DNA of 64,000 nt from an uncultured Dorea sp. (GTDB taxonomy: Bacteria; Bacillota; Clostridia; Lachnospirales; Lachnospiraceae), in contig CAJUAM010000002.1 in assembly GCA_910584615.1 (NCBI GenBank), positions 76,542 to 140,541 of the forward strand, given 5' to 3'. Every line of letters starts with the position of its first letter. Within the stretch, counting starts at the first letter, position 1. Shown in pieces: positions 17,775 to 27,645 of this stretch. The notes beneath the pieces are model-generated. The model was not told the origin of the DNA and did no database searches. It saw only the letters and a list, made by a program, of their open reading frames with translations. A program made the translations under genes and the position numbers.

Positions 17775-19061
17775 TTATATATAATTAAATTTTTCTAAAA
17801 AATCTGTCATCTGCAGAAAATCATGGACGCCTATTCTATCCATTCTTTCACGCATATCAGAATATGCCTTTGTGCCGGGCACCACTGCCAGCAAATATAA
17901 AGAATCCGGATAGCGCTCATGTGCCTTTTCAACTTTTAATACATCCTTTAGACCCAATAAAACGTTCTCTGGTTCGTCAGATACGGCAAAACAGTTAATC
18001 TTACCATATAATCCTTCATTATAAAGAATCCGCATAGCGATATCGCCCTGCTTGCCTGCCCCGTAAATAATGACTCCTTCAGATTCAACAATTCGATTTT
18101 TCACATTTTTTTTCTTTTCTATTAAATTATCACAATATTTCTTTGGAGATCTTAAAAGCTTCCGCATCCAATTATCAATATATCTGTTATACTTAATGTA
18201 AGCTTTATATTTTGCGTAATCTTTCTTTATCTGAGAAACAAAATCATACTTTTGCTCATCCTCAATCCTATAAAATGTTCCTTTTAACCTGACAAGCCTC
18301 ATGGCGTAAACATACGGCAGAAGATATTCCTGATGTCTTGCTTTTATTGTCTTCTCAAGGTATTCATATTCTTTCGTCATCACCATCATTTTAGACGTAC
18401 TTTTTACCGACGCTTCAGGATTATCCTGCCTGTAATGATAAAATGCTTCATTTAACCACATTGCTTTTTTCGCATAAAAACATGTCTGCATCCAAAAGCC
18501 ATTATCCTGATAGGATGCTCCCGCGCTTTCATGAAAAGAAATATCATTTTGCAGCAGAAATTCTCTTCTATATATGCCTGTCCAGATATTCATAAAAAAG
18601 TCAAAAAATATATTTCTCTCGTCCTCGCCAAGCACCTGGTCATATACAGCATTCAGACTATTATCATGTACCCGTTTCTTGTAACCCATTTTTTCAAACC
18701 AGTAATACGCATCCGACTTAACAAAATCCAGATCATGATTCACAGCAGCCTCATATAACGTCTCATACATTTCAGGAGCTATCCTGTCGTCGCTCTCAAC
18801 AATACCGATATAATCTCCCTCCGCAAGTCTTATCCCCGCATTCATCGCCGCGCCGTAACCTGCGTTTGCTTTATGCAGTACTTTAATACGCCTGTCCGCT
18901 GCCGCATACTTGTCAATAATCTTACCTGAGCAATCTGTGGATCCATCATCAACACAAATGATCTCTATATCTTTCATCGTTTGCGTCACAATACTGTCTA
19001 AACACTGGCGCAGATATTGTTCCACATTATAAACTGGCACAACAATTGATACTTTCGGCAT
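17775..19061 (-). CDS. Family 2 glycosyltransferase with C-terminal Rossmann-like module
   Basis: About 428 residues. The start at 19061 (MPKVSIVVPVYN) is preferred because AAAGGGAG lies 8 bases upstream and the GT-A fold then begins at the usual place. The nucleotide-binding strand VSIVVPVYN, the VDDGSTD motif and an ESDD metal motif (Glu in place of the common Asp) are visible. After about residue 320 comes the module shared by many proteins here (VIIYGAGKQGDIAMRIL, then CFAVSDE). It probably transfers one sugar in the glycan; donor and acceptor unknown. Confidence 0.85.
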   Translation of the reverse strand: MPKVSIVVPVYNVEQYLRQCLDSIVTQTMKDIEIICVDDGSTDCSGKIIDKYAAADRRIKVLHKANAGYGAAMNAGIRLAEGDYIGIVESDDRIAPEMYETLYEAAVNHDLDFVKSDAYYWFEKMGYKKRVHDNSLNAVYDQVLGEDERNIFFDFFMNIWTGIYRREFLLQNDISFHESAGASYQDNGFWMQTCFYAKKAMWLNEAFYHYRQDNPEASVKSTSKMMVMTKEYEYLEKTIKARHQEYLLPYVYAMRLVRLKGTFYRIEDEQKYDFVSQIKKDYAKYKAYIKYNRYIDNWMRKLLRSPKKYCDNLIEKKKNVKNRIVESEGVIIYGAGKQGDIAMRILYNEGLYGKINCFAVSDEPENVLLGLKDVLKVEKAHERYPDSLYLLAVVPGTKAYSDMRERMDRIGVHDFLQMTDFLEKFNYI

Positions 19062-19081
19062 TCTCTTACTCCCTTTATCTG

Positions 19082-20281
19082 TTACAGCCAATATGCTTCT
19101 ATGTTATGTGATAATGTCCGTTTATCTTCCGGAGGCCATTCTTCCCATCCTTTTCCGTAAAGATTATCCAGATACTCCTGATATCCCTGCGGTATATTCA
19201 CCATAATATCTTCAAATGGCATCCGAAGTGTCCTTTCGTAAACCGAACGTGTCGTACAGTCCTTTTCATAATATCCGGTCCCTAAAACCCCTACATATTC
19301 TGAATCATCAAATCTGTACGTATCAAAGGCAGGATGTTTGTCAGCACATATCCTTCGGAATTCATCCATGTCTCCGCTGCATTTAAAAAATATCTCTCTT
19401 CTTTTCGCATTGATCTTCTCGTATCTTCTGATATATCTGATTCTTTCTTTTTCATCTTTAGGAAGGCCAACGATCGGCAGTATCTCCACATTTACTCCAA
19501 CCAGATGACGGTAAAATGGATATTTCTCAACAAGCAATGTGCTTTTATCTGCCAAACGGGCGAATTTATAATGTCCCCATACATCATTATCATCATCAAC
19601 GATCTGACACATTAAATTATCGTTTTCCTGAAACAGTTCCAAAAACCGTTCATAATCAACATCCGGCATAAAAACATCAATATCATCGTCCCACGGAATA
19701 AATCCTTTATGCCGGATCGCTCCCAACATAGAACCTCCGCTCAGCCAATACCGCAGATTATTCTTCTCACAAAACTGATCAAAATACAAAAGGATATTTT
19801 TCTCTATTGCCTTTAATTCATCCAACGTAATACGTTTTGAATCTCTTGTCATTTTCTTGTATTCGCAATTGTCCCAATCATACAGGCAGTAGATCTTTTC
19901 TTTCGTCAAGCTCGTAACTTTTACTATCCTGTCTATCTCCTTTGCGCAATCCCTGGATGCGTACAAAACTGTCCAGCTATCATCTATTGTCTCTGTCAAT
20001 TCACCAACCGAACAGATCCTGATGTATGCATCTGTTTTATTAAAATAATGGGAAAGCGCATAATTAACGCTCCTTTGGACTCTTTCTCTTCTATCTTCAT
20101 CCTCCGAAATATAACACTCTACTCTAAATCCATGATTTTCCAGCAAGGTCCTGACAGCAAACGTATACTCATCTAAACCCAATATTGCCACTCTGTCAGA
20201 GCTTTTTATTTTTTCTGCCTCAATCAATGACACCAGGCTTTTATCCATCTCTTTTAAAATACTGTCAAAATATTCCATCAT
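19082..20281 (-). CDS. LicD-family phosphotransferase with N-terminal Rossmann-like module
   Basis: About 399 residues. The frame is open further upstream, but GGAGATATTGG sits before the two adjacent ATGs at 20281/20278, so the start is placed there. Residues about 25-125 are Rossmann-like (VAILGLDEYTF, VECYISED, WTVLYASRD). Residues about 150-399 are a LicD domain with the diagnostic WLSGGSMLGAIRHKGFIPWD and DDDIDVFM. LicD/fukutin proteins move phosphocholine or alditol phosphates from CDP donors to sugars. Four CDP-donor-type cytidylyltransferase domains in the array could supply it. Confidence 0.82.
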   Translation of the reverse strand: MMEYFDSILKEMDKSLVSLIEAEKIKSSDRVAILGLDEYTFAVRTLLENHGFRVECYISEDEDRRERVQRSVNYALSHYFNKTDAYIRICSVGELTETIDDSWTVLYASRDCAKEIDRIVKVTSLTKEKIYCLYDWDNCEYKKMTRDSKRITLDELKAIEKNILLYFDQFCEKNNLRYWLSGGSMLGAIRHKGFIPWDDDIDVFMPDVDYERFLELFQENDNLMCQIVDDDNDVWGHYKFARLADKSTLLVEKYPFYRHLVGVNVEILPIVGLPKDEKERIRYIRRYEKINAKRREIFFKCSGDMDEFRRICADKHPAFDTYRFDDSEYVGVLGTGYYEKDCTTRSVYERTLRMPFEDIMVNIPQGYQEYLDNLYGKGWEEWPPEDKRTLSHNIEAYWL

Positions 20282-20303
20282 CCAATATCTCCTCTTCATG
20301 AAT

Positions 20304-21200
20304 TTATTTTTGCAGATCAGCAAAATACTCATGCAGCATCATATATTCTTCTAACCCAACACCTGTATAGTTTCGGGATATCTCTTTAAAAATAACCTCC
20401 AAATGTTCATACAGTCTCTCTATCCCGCCTTCTGTCTTAAATGTAGGACTTCCACCAGGCATCAATTCTGAAGAGTGCAGCATAAACATCAGATAGTCAT
20501 GCTCTGACTCATAATTCTTTTCGATCACATAAAGCATCTCTTTTAAATTTCTTCTATTCGGTCTCAGCCAGAGAACCCCGTTTTTTTCTGTCCGCAATAT
20601 AGTCACCGGAATCTCCGTCACTCCCTGCCGAAAAGATATCTCAGATGTCTCCTTTGAATAATCCGGCCCCGCAAAGCCAGGGGTCTGTCCTATACTTGTA
20701 CGCCAATCTACGTACGGCGTTACGGAACAATCGGCAATATATCCTTGCTCATGTAACAATTTAAAATAAGTATCATTCATTCCCCAGCGTCCCGCCCGAT
20801 GCGTAACCGGCTTTTTCCCGAATCTGTTCTCTATCAGATTTGTCATAGTTATGATCTTCTCTCTCATAACATCTTCCGGATATTCTATAAGATAAGACAG
20901 GCCAGATCTCTCTTCTCTTGGCAATTCATAAAAAGGCGGTGTATTCCATGCATGCAGGTGCATGCCAACCTCACACTGCTTCTTTTCTAAACAGTTCTTT
21001 GCAAAAGCCACAAATCTATCATCGTTTACCATCTCCCAATTGGCCAGCCATGTGGGCTTAAACTGATACTGATTACAAAGATTCTGGAATCTCTTTAGGA
21101 AATCTGCATTCTCTGTTCCGAGAGCCGTCCCCTCCTTCCATTCCCAGAGGTTGTCACCTTCTGTATCTATTGTGATAATAAAATATTTTTTCTTTTCCAT
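20304..21200 (-). CDS. Polysaccharide deacetylase-like protein (NodB superfamily)
   Basis: About 298 residues. The ATG at 21200 (MEKKKYFII) follows AGGAGA; the frame also opens upstream with TTG. The first strand IITIDTEGD carries the catalytic/metal Asp-Glu pair, EVGMHLHAW supplies His residues, and VTHRAGRWGMND resembles the RxGRW loop of deacetylases. No signal peptide or membrane segment is seen, so it should act in the cytoplasm, for instance on a nucleotide sugar or a growing glycan. A second, more divergent member lies at 39366-40712. Confidence 0.75.
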   Translation of the reverse strand: MEKKKYFIITIDTEGDNLWEWKEGTALGTENADFLKRFQNLCNQYQFKPTWLANWEMVNDDRFVAFAKNCLEKKQCEVGMHLHAWNTPPFYELPREERSGLSYLIEYPEDVMREKIITMTNLIENRFGKKPVTHRAGRWGMNDTYFKLLHEQGYIADCSVTPYVDWRTSIGQTPGFAGPDYSKETSEISFRQGVTEIPVTILRTEKNGVLWLRPNRRNLKEMLYVIEKNYESEHDYLMFMLHSSELMPGGSPTFKTEGGIERLYEHLEVIFKEISRNYTGVGLEEYMMLHEYFADLQK

Positions 21201-21224
21201 AACTGCATCTTCTCCTGACAAACC

Positions 21225-23114
21225 TCAATTAAGTTCTTTAAAAAGCATCCTCACCGTAGATGGCGGCACTAATCTTTTAATCCTATCAATGTCCTTATTT
21301 TCAATACTGCGTCTTACCTTAGTCGCACTGACAATCTCTCCTTCAGCAAGCACTCTTGCTATCTCAATAACCTCAATTCCATAGTCCGGCAGTATTCTTT
21401 TCATCGTCTCGTTGTATTTTCTCGTCACCATATCAAAAGGTTCTTCTCCTACAAAGCGGCAGCTGATTCCTAACATGCCTGCGATCACCTCTCCAAAAAT
21501 CCTCAGATCATAATCCATATCGTCAACCTGAGAAATGATTTGCTCCTTTTTAAAATATTGCGCAAAAGTTTCCTTCGATATAATATATTTTCCAGACGGT
21601 AATACCTGTACCTGCTTTAAATCTTTTGTACCCTGTCTGACCATTTCTATCCTGTCTTCAAATTTAAAATACGATTTATCTTCCTCAACTACAAACACAT
21701 ATAATATATCTACCTGACTGCAGGCCTCCTCTATCAAATATCTGTGTCCTAATGTGAAAGGATTACAATTCATCACGACCGCCCCTGTCTTTTTTCCGGG
21801 AATTTTATGTAATCCATGGTTTTCCACATATTCTTCATAATACGCGATTACATCCCACGGTATAAAATAATCTTGCAAGGTAATCCTCTGCGCCGCTTCA
21901 TCATTTCTTTCCGACAGATACCCCGAAATATCTTCAAACATTTTCTGTGCAATCTTCTCATTCATCAAGTAATTACAGTGAGGGATACAGTCGATCATAC
22001 ACTCCATCGGATGTTCCAGCTGCGTACATAACTTTGCCAGATCACCTTTATATCTGTTTCCAAATACTCTTTCTACTGTCTCTTCCTTTTCTTCTCCCCA
22101 CCGGCTGTACATAGGCATAAAATGATTAACAATAATTACTATATCATCCGGCGATATCGCTTCTGTCCACCAGCATCCATATTCATTCGCAGTTGCTCCG
22201 GCATTTACAACCTCATAATTGCCATACCCGTTCTGATTAATGTACTCCTGCAGGTAATAGGCAATCGTTTCCTCATCACGCACATAATGTCCAAAGACAG
22301 TACACAATCCAAATAACCATATTTTTCTTTTCGCTTCTTTGGGCACATTGGGAACCCACCTGTATCCGTCTGCAATATGAAACGTCTGGTTGCTGCAGTC
22401 TCCATATCTATATACGCCATTCTTTTGAATCAGGCGCAATTGTTTATAGTCCTTTGAAAACTGCTCCATATACTTTTCACTATAATGCCTGCCGATAAAT
22501 CCTCTTTGATCTGCTTCTGACATCCCCTGAAAGCACTCTAATGTATCTTCCGTCTCTCTTCTTTTTTCTAAGATTTCTTGTTGATCTTGTGTAAATGTTG
22601 TAAGCTTTGACGACAGATCATAATATAAGACTTCCGCGTTAATTTTCCGGTTGAACTGTCTAAATGTTTCTTTTCTCCAAAGATTTCTTCGTTCTCCTTC
22701 CAGCGTACCCTTTAAACTTTTTTTAGATACTGTCATTTCATAATTCTTTTTCCGGATCACACCAAGCAATGATTTATTCTTTATCACTGGAATTTCATGA
22801 ATTGTCTTTATCTTCTCAAAAAATTTTTCCGCCTTTTTATAATCGGACGCATCTTCCACATAGCTGAACGTCTGATTAACAGGAAATGCTTTTTCTTCAT
22901 TTCTGTAATATCGATACATATCCCCTATGGAAACCAGCCCTAAAACCGTCCCTCCATCAACAATATAGATTACTTCATCATCCGAATCCATAAAGTGACG
23001 ATATATCTTATGGATTCTGCCTTGTATCTCATTGATCTCATACACAGAATGAAGACTTGCTGCTTCAATAAATTCATATTCCTCTTTTCTCGCTGTTATA
23101 TCATTCATTTTCAT
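21225..23114 (-). CDS. CBS, SGNH-like and citrate-lyase-ligase-like three-domain protein (intact)
   Basis: About 629 residues (starts at 23114, 23120 and 23141 are all possible; GGAAAG is best spaced for 23114). About 10-130 is a CBS pair (VLGLVSIGDMYRYY, FSYVEDASDYKKA). About 255-420 is SGNH-like, with the block I motif as FGLCTVFG instead of FGDS, VVNAGATANEYG, and a DCIPHCNY segment offering Asp and His. About 460-629 is CitC-like nucleotidyltransferase (VVMNCNPFTLGHRYL, VVEEDKSYF, FVGEEPFDMVTRKYN). It is the intact paralogue of the split gene at 5191-7262. The chemistry is unknown; acyl or nucleotidyl transfer controlled by a CBS ligand is a guess. Confidence 0.75.
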   Translation of the reverse strand: MKMNDITARKEEYEFIEAASLHSVYEINEIQGRIHKIYRHFMDSDDEVIYIVDGGTVLGLVSIGDMYRYYRNEEKAFPVNQTFSYVEDASDYKKAEKFFEKIKTIHEIPVIKNKSLLGVIRKKNYEMTVSKKSLKGTLEGERRNLWRKETFRQFNRKINAEVLYYDLSSKLTTFTQDQQEILEKRRETEDTLECFQGMSEADQRGFIGRHYSEKYMEQFSKDYKQLRLIQKNGVYRYGDCSNQTFHIADGYRWVPNVPKEAKRKIWLFGLCTVFGHYVRDEETIAYYLQEYINQNGYGNYEVVNAGATANEYGCWWTEAISPDDIVIIVNHFMPMYSRWGEEKEETVERVFGNRYKGDLAKLCTQLEHPMECMIDCIPHCNYLMNEKIAQKMFEDISGYLSERNDEAAQRITLQDYFIPWDVIAYYEEYVENHGLHKIPGKKTGAVVMNCNPFTLGHRYLIEEACSQVDILYVFVVEEDKSYFKFEDRIEMVRQGTKDLKQVQVLPSGKYIISKETFAQYFKKEQIISQVDDMDYDLRIFGEVIAGMLGISCRFVGEEPFDMVTRKYNETMKRILPDYGIEVIEIARVLAEGEIVSATKVRRSIENKDIDRIKRLVPPSTVRMLFKELN

Positions 23115-23195
23115 ATACATCACTTTCCGTTTCTTTCTCATAAAAACATATCAGCTCTCTCAGCAAATGTTCAAAACGGCTTTATTCTCTGTTAT

Positions 23196-24806
23196 TTAAG
23201 CACTGCACCCTTCTATGACCTCAGACAATGAAATAATTGGCGCCGACGTTTTTATTTCCAGCTTTTTCCTGATCGCTTCTGCTTCATACACAGGTGTGAT
23301 AATGATACAGTCAGCTTCCGGTATCTCCGTTTCCCCCGTTATAACAGGAAACGGACTGTCCATGTTGAATGCACCCCTGTCAATGACACAGACAATATGG
23401 ATATCACTTCCCTTTAAATCCTCCAACAGATGACGGGTCATTTTCCCCATTCCGTAAATGATGATATTTTTTAGCCCCTGTTCTGCAAAATACTTTCTTA
23501 CACTGATCTCCTTTTCATGTAAAACCATCCATTTTTCTAGTAATTGATAATAAGATATATACATTTGAATGTTGATTTTTTTGGCGTCAAGCGAATGTAT
23601 ACTCTTTTGTCTTTCTAAATCAAAGGAAGACAGTTCTCTTTTGTCTTTCCAAAGAACCGCCGATATCTCTTCCATCCATACCTTCCCAATGCGTTCCGGG
23701 GAAAAATACTCCGATCTTTGCCGAGCCTCTTTCGCCATCTCGCATCGTAATTTATCATCCTGGAACAAACGAACGATTTCATCCGCCAGCATCTTTTCCT
23801 CTTTAGAAAATTGATCTGTAAAGAATTCTTTGATACCCGGAACTAATATTCCGCCTTCCCCACGCACAGGAACTTTTATATTGTGTTCACGCAAAACATT
23901 AAGTTCTTCTCTTATCCCTCCGGGACAATCACACGCCACTACCGGCACCCCTGCGCTAAGTGACTCTAAAACGGCACACGGCATTGCTTCTAACCTGGAT
24001 GTCAGCGTAAATACCTTTGCTCTTTCCAGATAATCCCCGACATTGGCCACACTCCCCGGAAGCATTACATCCTCTGAAAGTCCAAGCTCTGCTATAAGCT
24101 CCATAAGCTTTGGTCTTAATTCCCCATCTCCCAGAATCATAAGCTTACTATCCGGACATTTTTCTTTCACCATTTTGAATGCGCGTATGATATGCCATTG
24201 ACGTTTTATGGTGTGCATCCGTCCTATTGAAATCAGTATATTTTCTTTGTCATGTTCTTCTTTCACAGACATTGGATGAACCGGATTATATATAGTTCTT
24301 GTTATATGATTTTTATCTCCATAATGTTCTATCCAGTCTCTCCTGCAATATTCAGAAGGAAATGTGATCAGATCAGCAAACTGATATAACTCTTTAAAGG
24401 TATGCTCAGACCATTGAACTACCTTAAAGTTTTTCGCATATTCAGAGTTTACACTGTGGGTTGTTAATATGACCTTTTCATCGCCCCTTGACAGAACATT
24501 AAGATAATTCGCATACTGCATAAAACTGATCGCGACATCTACCTGATATTGTTCTTTTAAACTCCTTAATTCCCCGATTTTTCTCTCCATCGCATCTTTT
24601 CGTGATACACTTTCCCCACAAGCATCCACTGTAAACGAAAAATCGACCAGCTTTCCTTTAAAATCATATATTATTTTACGTGACAGATCTGTGAAAATAA
24701 CAATTTCATACCCTTTCCCATTAAAGACTATGCTCAGATCTGCCGCGCACCTCTCCGCTCCGCCAGCTTGTAATGACGTCACAATGATCCCTATCGTATG
24801 ATCCAT
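23196..24806 (-). CDS. Family 4 glycosyltransferase with C-terminal Rossmann-like module
   Basis: About 536 residues; the ATG at 24806 (MDHTIGIIV) has GGGAGAG 9 bases upstream. The GT-B N-domain begins IIVTSLQAGGAERC and the C-domain has SIGRMHTIKRQ, the nucleotide site LGDGELRP and the E-x7-E motif in EAMPCAVLESLSAG. After about residue 410 comes a helical LLEKWM linker and then NIIIYGMGKMTRHLLEDL, VIDRG, CIIITPVYE, PIISLSEVI. This tail matches the small membrane-anchored proteins at 14840, 26270 and 35822 along their whole soluble part, but has no membrane segment. Confidence 0.87.
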   Translation of the reverse strand: MDHTIGIIVTSLQAGGAERCAADLSIVFNGKGYEIVIFTDLSRKIIYDFKGKLVDFSFTVDACGESVSRKDAMERKIGELRSLKEQYQVDVAISFMQYANYLNVLSRGDEKVILTTHSVNSEYAKNFKVVQWSEHTFKELYQFADLITFPSEYCRRDWIEHYGDKNHITRTIYNPVHPMSVKEEHDKENILISIGRMHTIKRQWHIIRAFKMVKEKCPDSKLMILGDGELRPKLMELIAELGLSEDVMLPGSVANVGDYLERAKVFTLTSRLEAMPCAVLESLSAGVPVVACDCPGGIREELNVLREHNIKVPVRGEGGILVPGIKEFFTDQFSKEEKMLADEIVRLFQDDKLRCEMAKEARQRSEYFSPERIGKVWMEEISAVLWKDKRELSSFDLERQKSIHSLDAKKINIQMYISYYQLLEKWMVLHEKEISVRKYFAEQGLKNIIIYGMGKMTRHLLEDLKGSDIHIVCVIDRGAFNMDSPFPVITGETEIPEADCIIITPVYEAEAIRKKLEIKTSAPIISLSEVIEGCSA

Positions 24807-24829
24807 GTCCCTTCGCTCTCCCATTATGC

Positions 24830-26266
24830 TTAATGACTTGAAAGAATACCTTTCCAGAATTCGAGATGAGACTCTATCCGGCTTTTGGGATATACTACAT
24901 CATGCGCCAGTTTCCCCATGGTCCTTAGACGCTCCCGGTGGCTTGCCAAATATCCGATCCGCTCTGCCATTGCATTATAATCTCCTATCGGGACAATATA
25001 ACCATTCTCATCATCCGTAATATCTTCCTTCACTCCTGATGTCGCCGTGACAACAGGTACTGCTCCATTTCCCATTGCCTCAATAATACTGTGGCTTCTT
25101 CCTTCATAATCCGCGATATTTACACATATATCCTGTCTTTTCCAAAAATCCGGGATTTCCAGACGGTCTATTTCCCCTAAAAGCAGTATTTGCTTCTCTA
25201 AATGTTCAGAATCAATAAACTCCTTCAGATCCTGATAAGCTTCGCCGTCTCCTGCAATCTCCATTGAAAAACTTATACGATTCTTTTTGAGCATTTGTAC
25301 TAGCTTTATCAATAAATCTATCCTCTTTTGAGAATACTCTACTCTTCCCGCGTAGCCGACACGGACTGGAACGGATATATCTTCCGTATATCCACGTTCA
25401 ATTACTTCTTCACACTCAAAAGGGACACACATAGAACAGACCTTTTTAGCTTCAATACCCATCTCGATTAAATCTTCCTTTATATCCTGACTCACACCGA
25501 TAAACATATCGGGAATCTCCTTATAATCCATATATGCTTTATATATACCTTTACTAGCTCCTCTGATCGTTGTAATAATATCAATCATTTCCGGATAACA
25601 GCACTTTATCAGATACGGCGCCAGCATTGTATTGTCCGGCTGCGTCGTCACTACTTTACACGGCAGCTTATCCTTTATGGAATCAATTATATCCAACACA
25701 GAAGACTTGGAAAACGTTTCCTGCCTGTCAATGTAAATCATACGGTCCTGCAGCAGCGAAGGAACTTCATAGTCACCTCTTGTAGCCATAACATATATGT
25801 TCCTTTGTCCATCTTTTACCAATGCTTCACAAATATCCTTTGTCCATGCCTGAATACCGCCTAATGAAAATCCATTGTATGAGACAAACAATATATTTTC
25901 TTCTTCACAGTTATTGATCTTCACATTCTCATATATATGTTTTTTAATCTCTTCGTCTGATTTAAGGACTTCAAGACGCAGTTCATTATAAGACACTTCG
26001 TTTTTCAGATCATAATTCCATACCTGCTTAAGATCCTTCCTTATATCATCGGAAACATTCTCGTCAGCAACAGCAATGTAAATCTTCGCATCATCAAAAT
26101 CATTGATTCTCTCAGGAGCCTCAACCTGACACCCCCCTACTTTCATTCCCCATTTATCAGGATTGGTATCTAAAATGGCCGCAATTTCAATATCGCTGCA
26201 TTGATCTAACAATTTGCATAACGTCTCGCAGCGCTTCCCCGCGCCATAAATAATTAATTTCTGCAC
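24830..26266 (-). CDS. Family 4 glycosyltransferase with N-terminal Rossmann-like module
   Basis: A 478-residue protein with a GTG start at 26266, supported by GAGGTG six bases upstream. Residues 1-110 are the recurring module (LIIYGAGKRCETLCKLL, AILDTNPDKWG, IYIAVADEN). About 125-478 is a GT-B family 4 glycosyltransferase (FVSYNGFSLGGIQAW, VGYAGRVEYSQKR, IAGDGEAYQDL and E-x7-E in EGRSHSIIEAMG). It lies 3 bases after the membrane-anchored protein at 26270 and 23 bases before another GT4 gene. The sugar donor is unknown. Confidence 0.87.
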   Translation of the reverse strand: MQKLIIYGAGKRCETLCKLLDQCSDIEIAAILDTNPDKWGMKVGGCQVEAPERINDFDDAKIYIAVADENVSDDIRKDLKQVWNYDLKNEVSYNELRLEVLKSDEEIKKHIYENVKINNCEEENILFVSYNGFSLGGIQAWTKDICEALVKDGQRNIYVMATRGDYEVPSLLQDRMIYIDRQETFSKSSVLDIIDSIKDKLPCKVVTTQPDNTMLAPYLIKCCYPEMIDIITTIRGASKGIYKAYMDYKEIPDMFIGVSQDIKEDLIEMGIEAKKVCSMCVPFECEEVIERGYTEDISVPVRVGYAGRVEYSQKRIDLLIKLVQMLKKNRISFSMEIAGDGEAYQDLKEFIDSEHLEKQILLLGEIDRLEIPDFWKRQDICVNIADYEGRSHSIIEAMGNGAVPVVTATSGVKEDITDDENGYIVPIGDYNAMAERIGYLASHRERLRTMGKLAHDVVYPKSRIESHLEFWKGILSSH

Positions 26267-26269
26267 CGT

Positions 26270-26755
26270 CTACACCTCATATAAAATATCTTCTATGGAA
26301 ATCACAGGACAACTTACCTTTTTAACCAACCGCTGCTTTATCTCGCCGTATGATGTGACAGGCGTGACCAGGATCACATCAACTTCTTCCAGTTCACTAT
26401 CCGGAGATACTACAAAATCACCCGAATCTTTATCCGCCTTCTGGTCGATAAAATATTTCACGGTTATCCCGCTGCCCAACAGTTCTTTTGCAGCAGCTTC
26501 TCCAAAATGCCCTTTTCCGTATATCGCTATATCCCGATAATCTTTTTTTATGAAATAATTTTTTATGCTTTTTCCATCCTGTGTTAATCTTACCCACTGG
26601 CTCATCAACTGAAACATTCGTAAGAACTTATCAGAAGATGTCCTGTACTCTTCTATAATATTTGATAAAACATTTGCAACTGCAACAGCCCCGACACCTA
26701 CTCCGGCTCCAAAAACACCGATAGAAAATACGATTGTTAATATTTTTTTCTTCAT
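26270..26755 (-). CDS. Membrane-anchored stand-alone Rossmann-like protein (copy 2)
   Basis: 161 residues from the ATG at 26755, which overlaps the stop of the upstream glycosyltransferase (ATGA) and has GGAGA nearby. A single hydrophobic Gly/Ala/Val-rich segment spans about residues 4-28. A linker with KFLRMFQLMSQWVR follows, then the Rossmann-like domain (IAIYGKGHFGEAAAKEL, YFIDQKAD, VDVILVTPVTSY, VISIEDILYEV). It is the same architecture as 14840-15328 and 35822-36301. There is no catalytic partner domain, so a structural or anchoring role is possible. Confidence 0.72.
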   Translation of the reverse strand: MKKKILTIVFSIGVFGAGVGVGAVAVANVLSNIIEEYRTSSDKFLRMFQLMSQWVRLTQDGKSIKNYFIKKDYRDIAIYGKGHFGEAAAKELLGSGITVKYFIDQKADKDSGDFVVSPDSELEEVDVILVTPVTSYGEIKQRLVKKVSCPVISIEDILYEV

Positions 26756-27591
26756 ACTCTGTTTCTCCTGATCATATCCATCAATTCCGCCTGATACCAT
26801 TTCCAGATATACATATACAATTTTTTGCTTTTATTCTGAATACACTTTTTTATCAATAAATGATAATGGTCTGCCAGCGCCCCATATCCGCATACATCCA
26901 CAATATTCTTTCTATGCTTCTTGACAATATACCCATATCCTAATAAGTCCTTTTCACCGCTTTTGGAAATGGCTTCACCGTCATGCATATAGTAGTTAAA
27001 TAAAGGTTTATGAATATGTACAAATTCAGTCCTCTTCGCTAACCGTATCGCAGTATCCCATTCTTGATATGCTGTCACTTTTTCATCAAGCAATCCTATT
27101 TCCAATAACAATTTCCTTTTTACCAGCATGGATATTGTAGGGCCGGTCCTTCTTAACAGGGCTGCATAAGAATCCCCCTCACAATCCGGCAATCTGGCTA
27201 ACTTCTGACTGTCCCCCATCCGGACATAACAGTCTGAATATATAACACAGTGTTCACCTTTATCCATCAGACAGTTCACCGTCTCCTCCAACATATGGGG
27301 CAGCCATTCATCATCCGAATCCAGAAAAGCAATATACTCTCCTTTTGCGTTGATAATGCCTTCATTCCTTGCCGCCTGCGCCCCCTTGTGGTTCTGGCAC
27401 AGCAAGGACACCTTATCTGACGGAAAATCAGCAACTATCTTTCTTGTATTGTCCGCAGAGCCATCATCAACGACCAGTATTTCCATTGCAGGATACGTCT
27501 GGCCAACAACTGATTTAAGACACCTGACTATTGTCTGTTCACGGTTAAATGCCGGTATCACAACAGATATATTTAATCTTTTTTCAGACAT
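26752..27591 (-). CDS. Family 2 glycosyltransferase
   Basis: A 279-residue GT-A glycosyltransferase without any extra module. The signature strand ISVVIPAFNREQT, VVDDGSADNTR, and the metal-binding AFLDSDDEWLP are present. It is followed by a 4-base overlap with the membrane-anchored protein at 26270-26755. It probably adds a single sugar; specificity cannot be read. Confidence 0.9.
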   Translation of the reverse strand: MSEKRLNISVVIPAFNREQTIVRCLKSVVGQTYPAMEILVVDDGSADNTRKIVADFPSDKVSLLCQNHKGAQAARNEGIINAKGEYIAFLDSDDEWLPHMLEETVNCLMDKGEHCVIYSDCYVRMGDSQKLARLPDCEGDSYAALLRRTGPTISMLVKRKLLLEIGLLDEKVTAYQEWDTAIRLAKRTEFVHIHKPLFNYYMHDGEAISKSGEKDLLGYGYIVKKHRKNIVDVCGYGALADHYHLLIKKCIQNKSKKLYMYIWKWYQAELMDMIRRNRV

Positions 27592-27645
27592 ATATAACGG
27601 ACTCCTTCCATATATTTTAATTTACTTTCCATAGACACATCCGTC

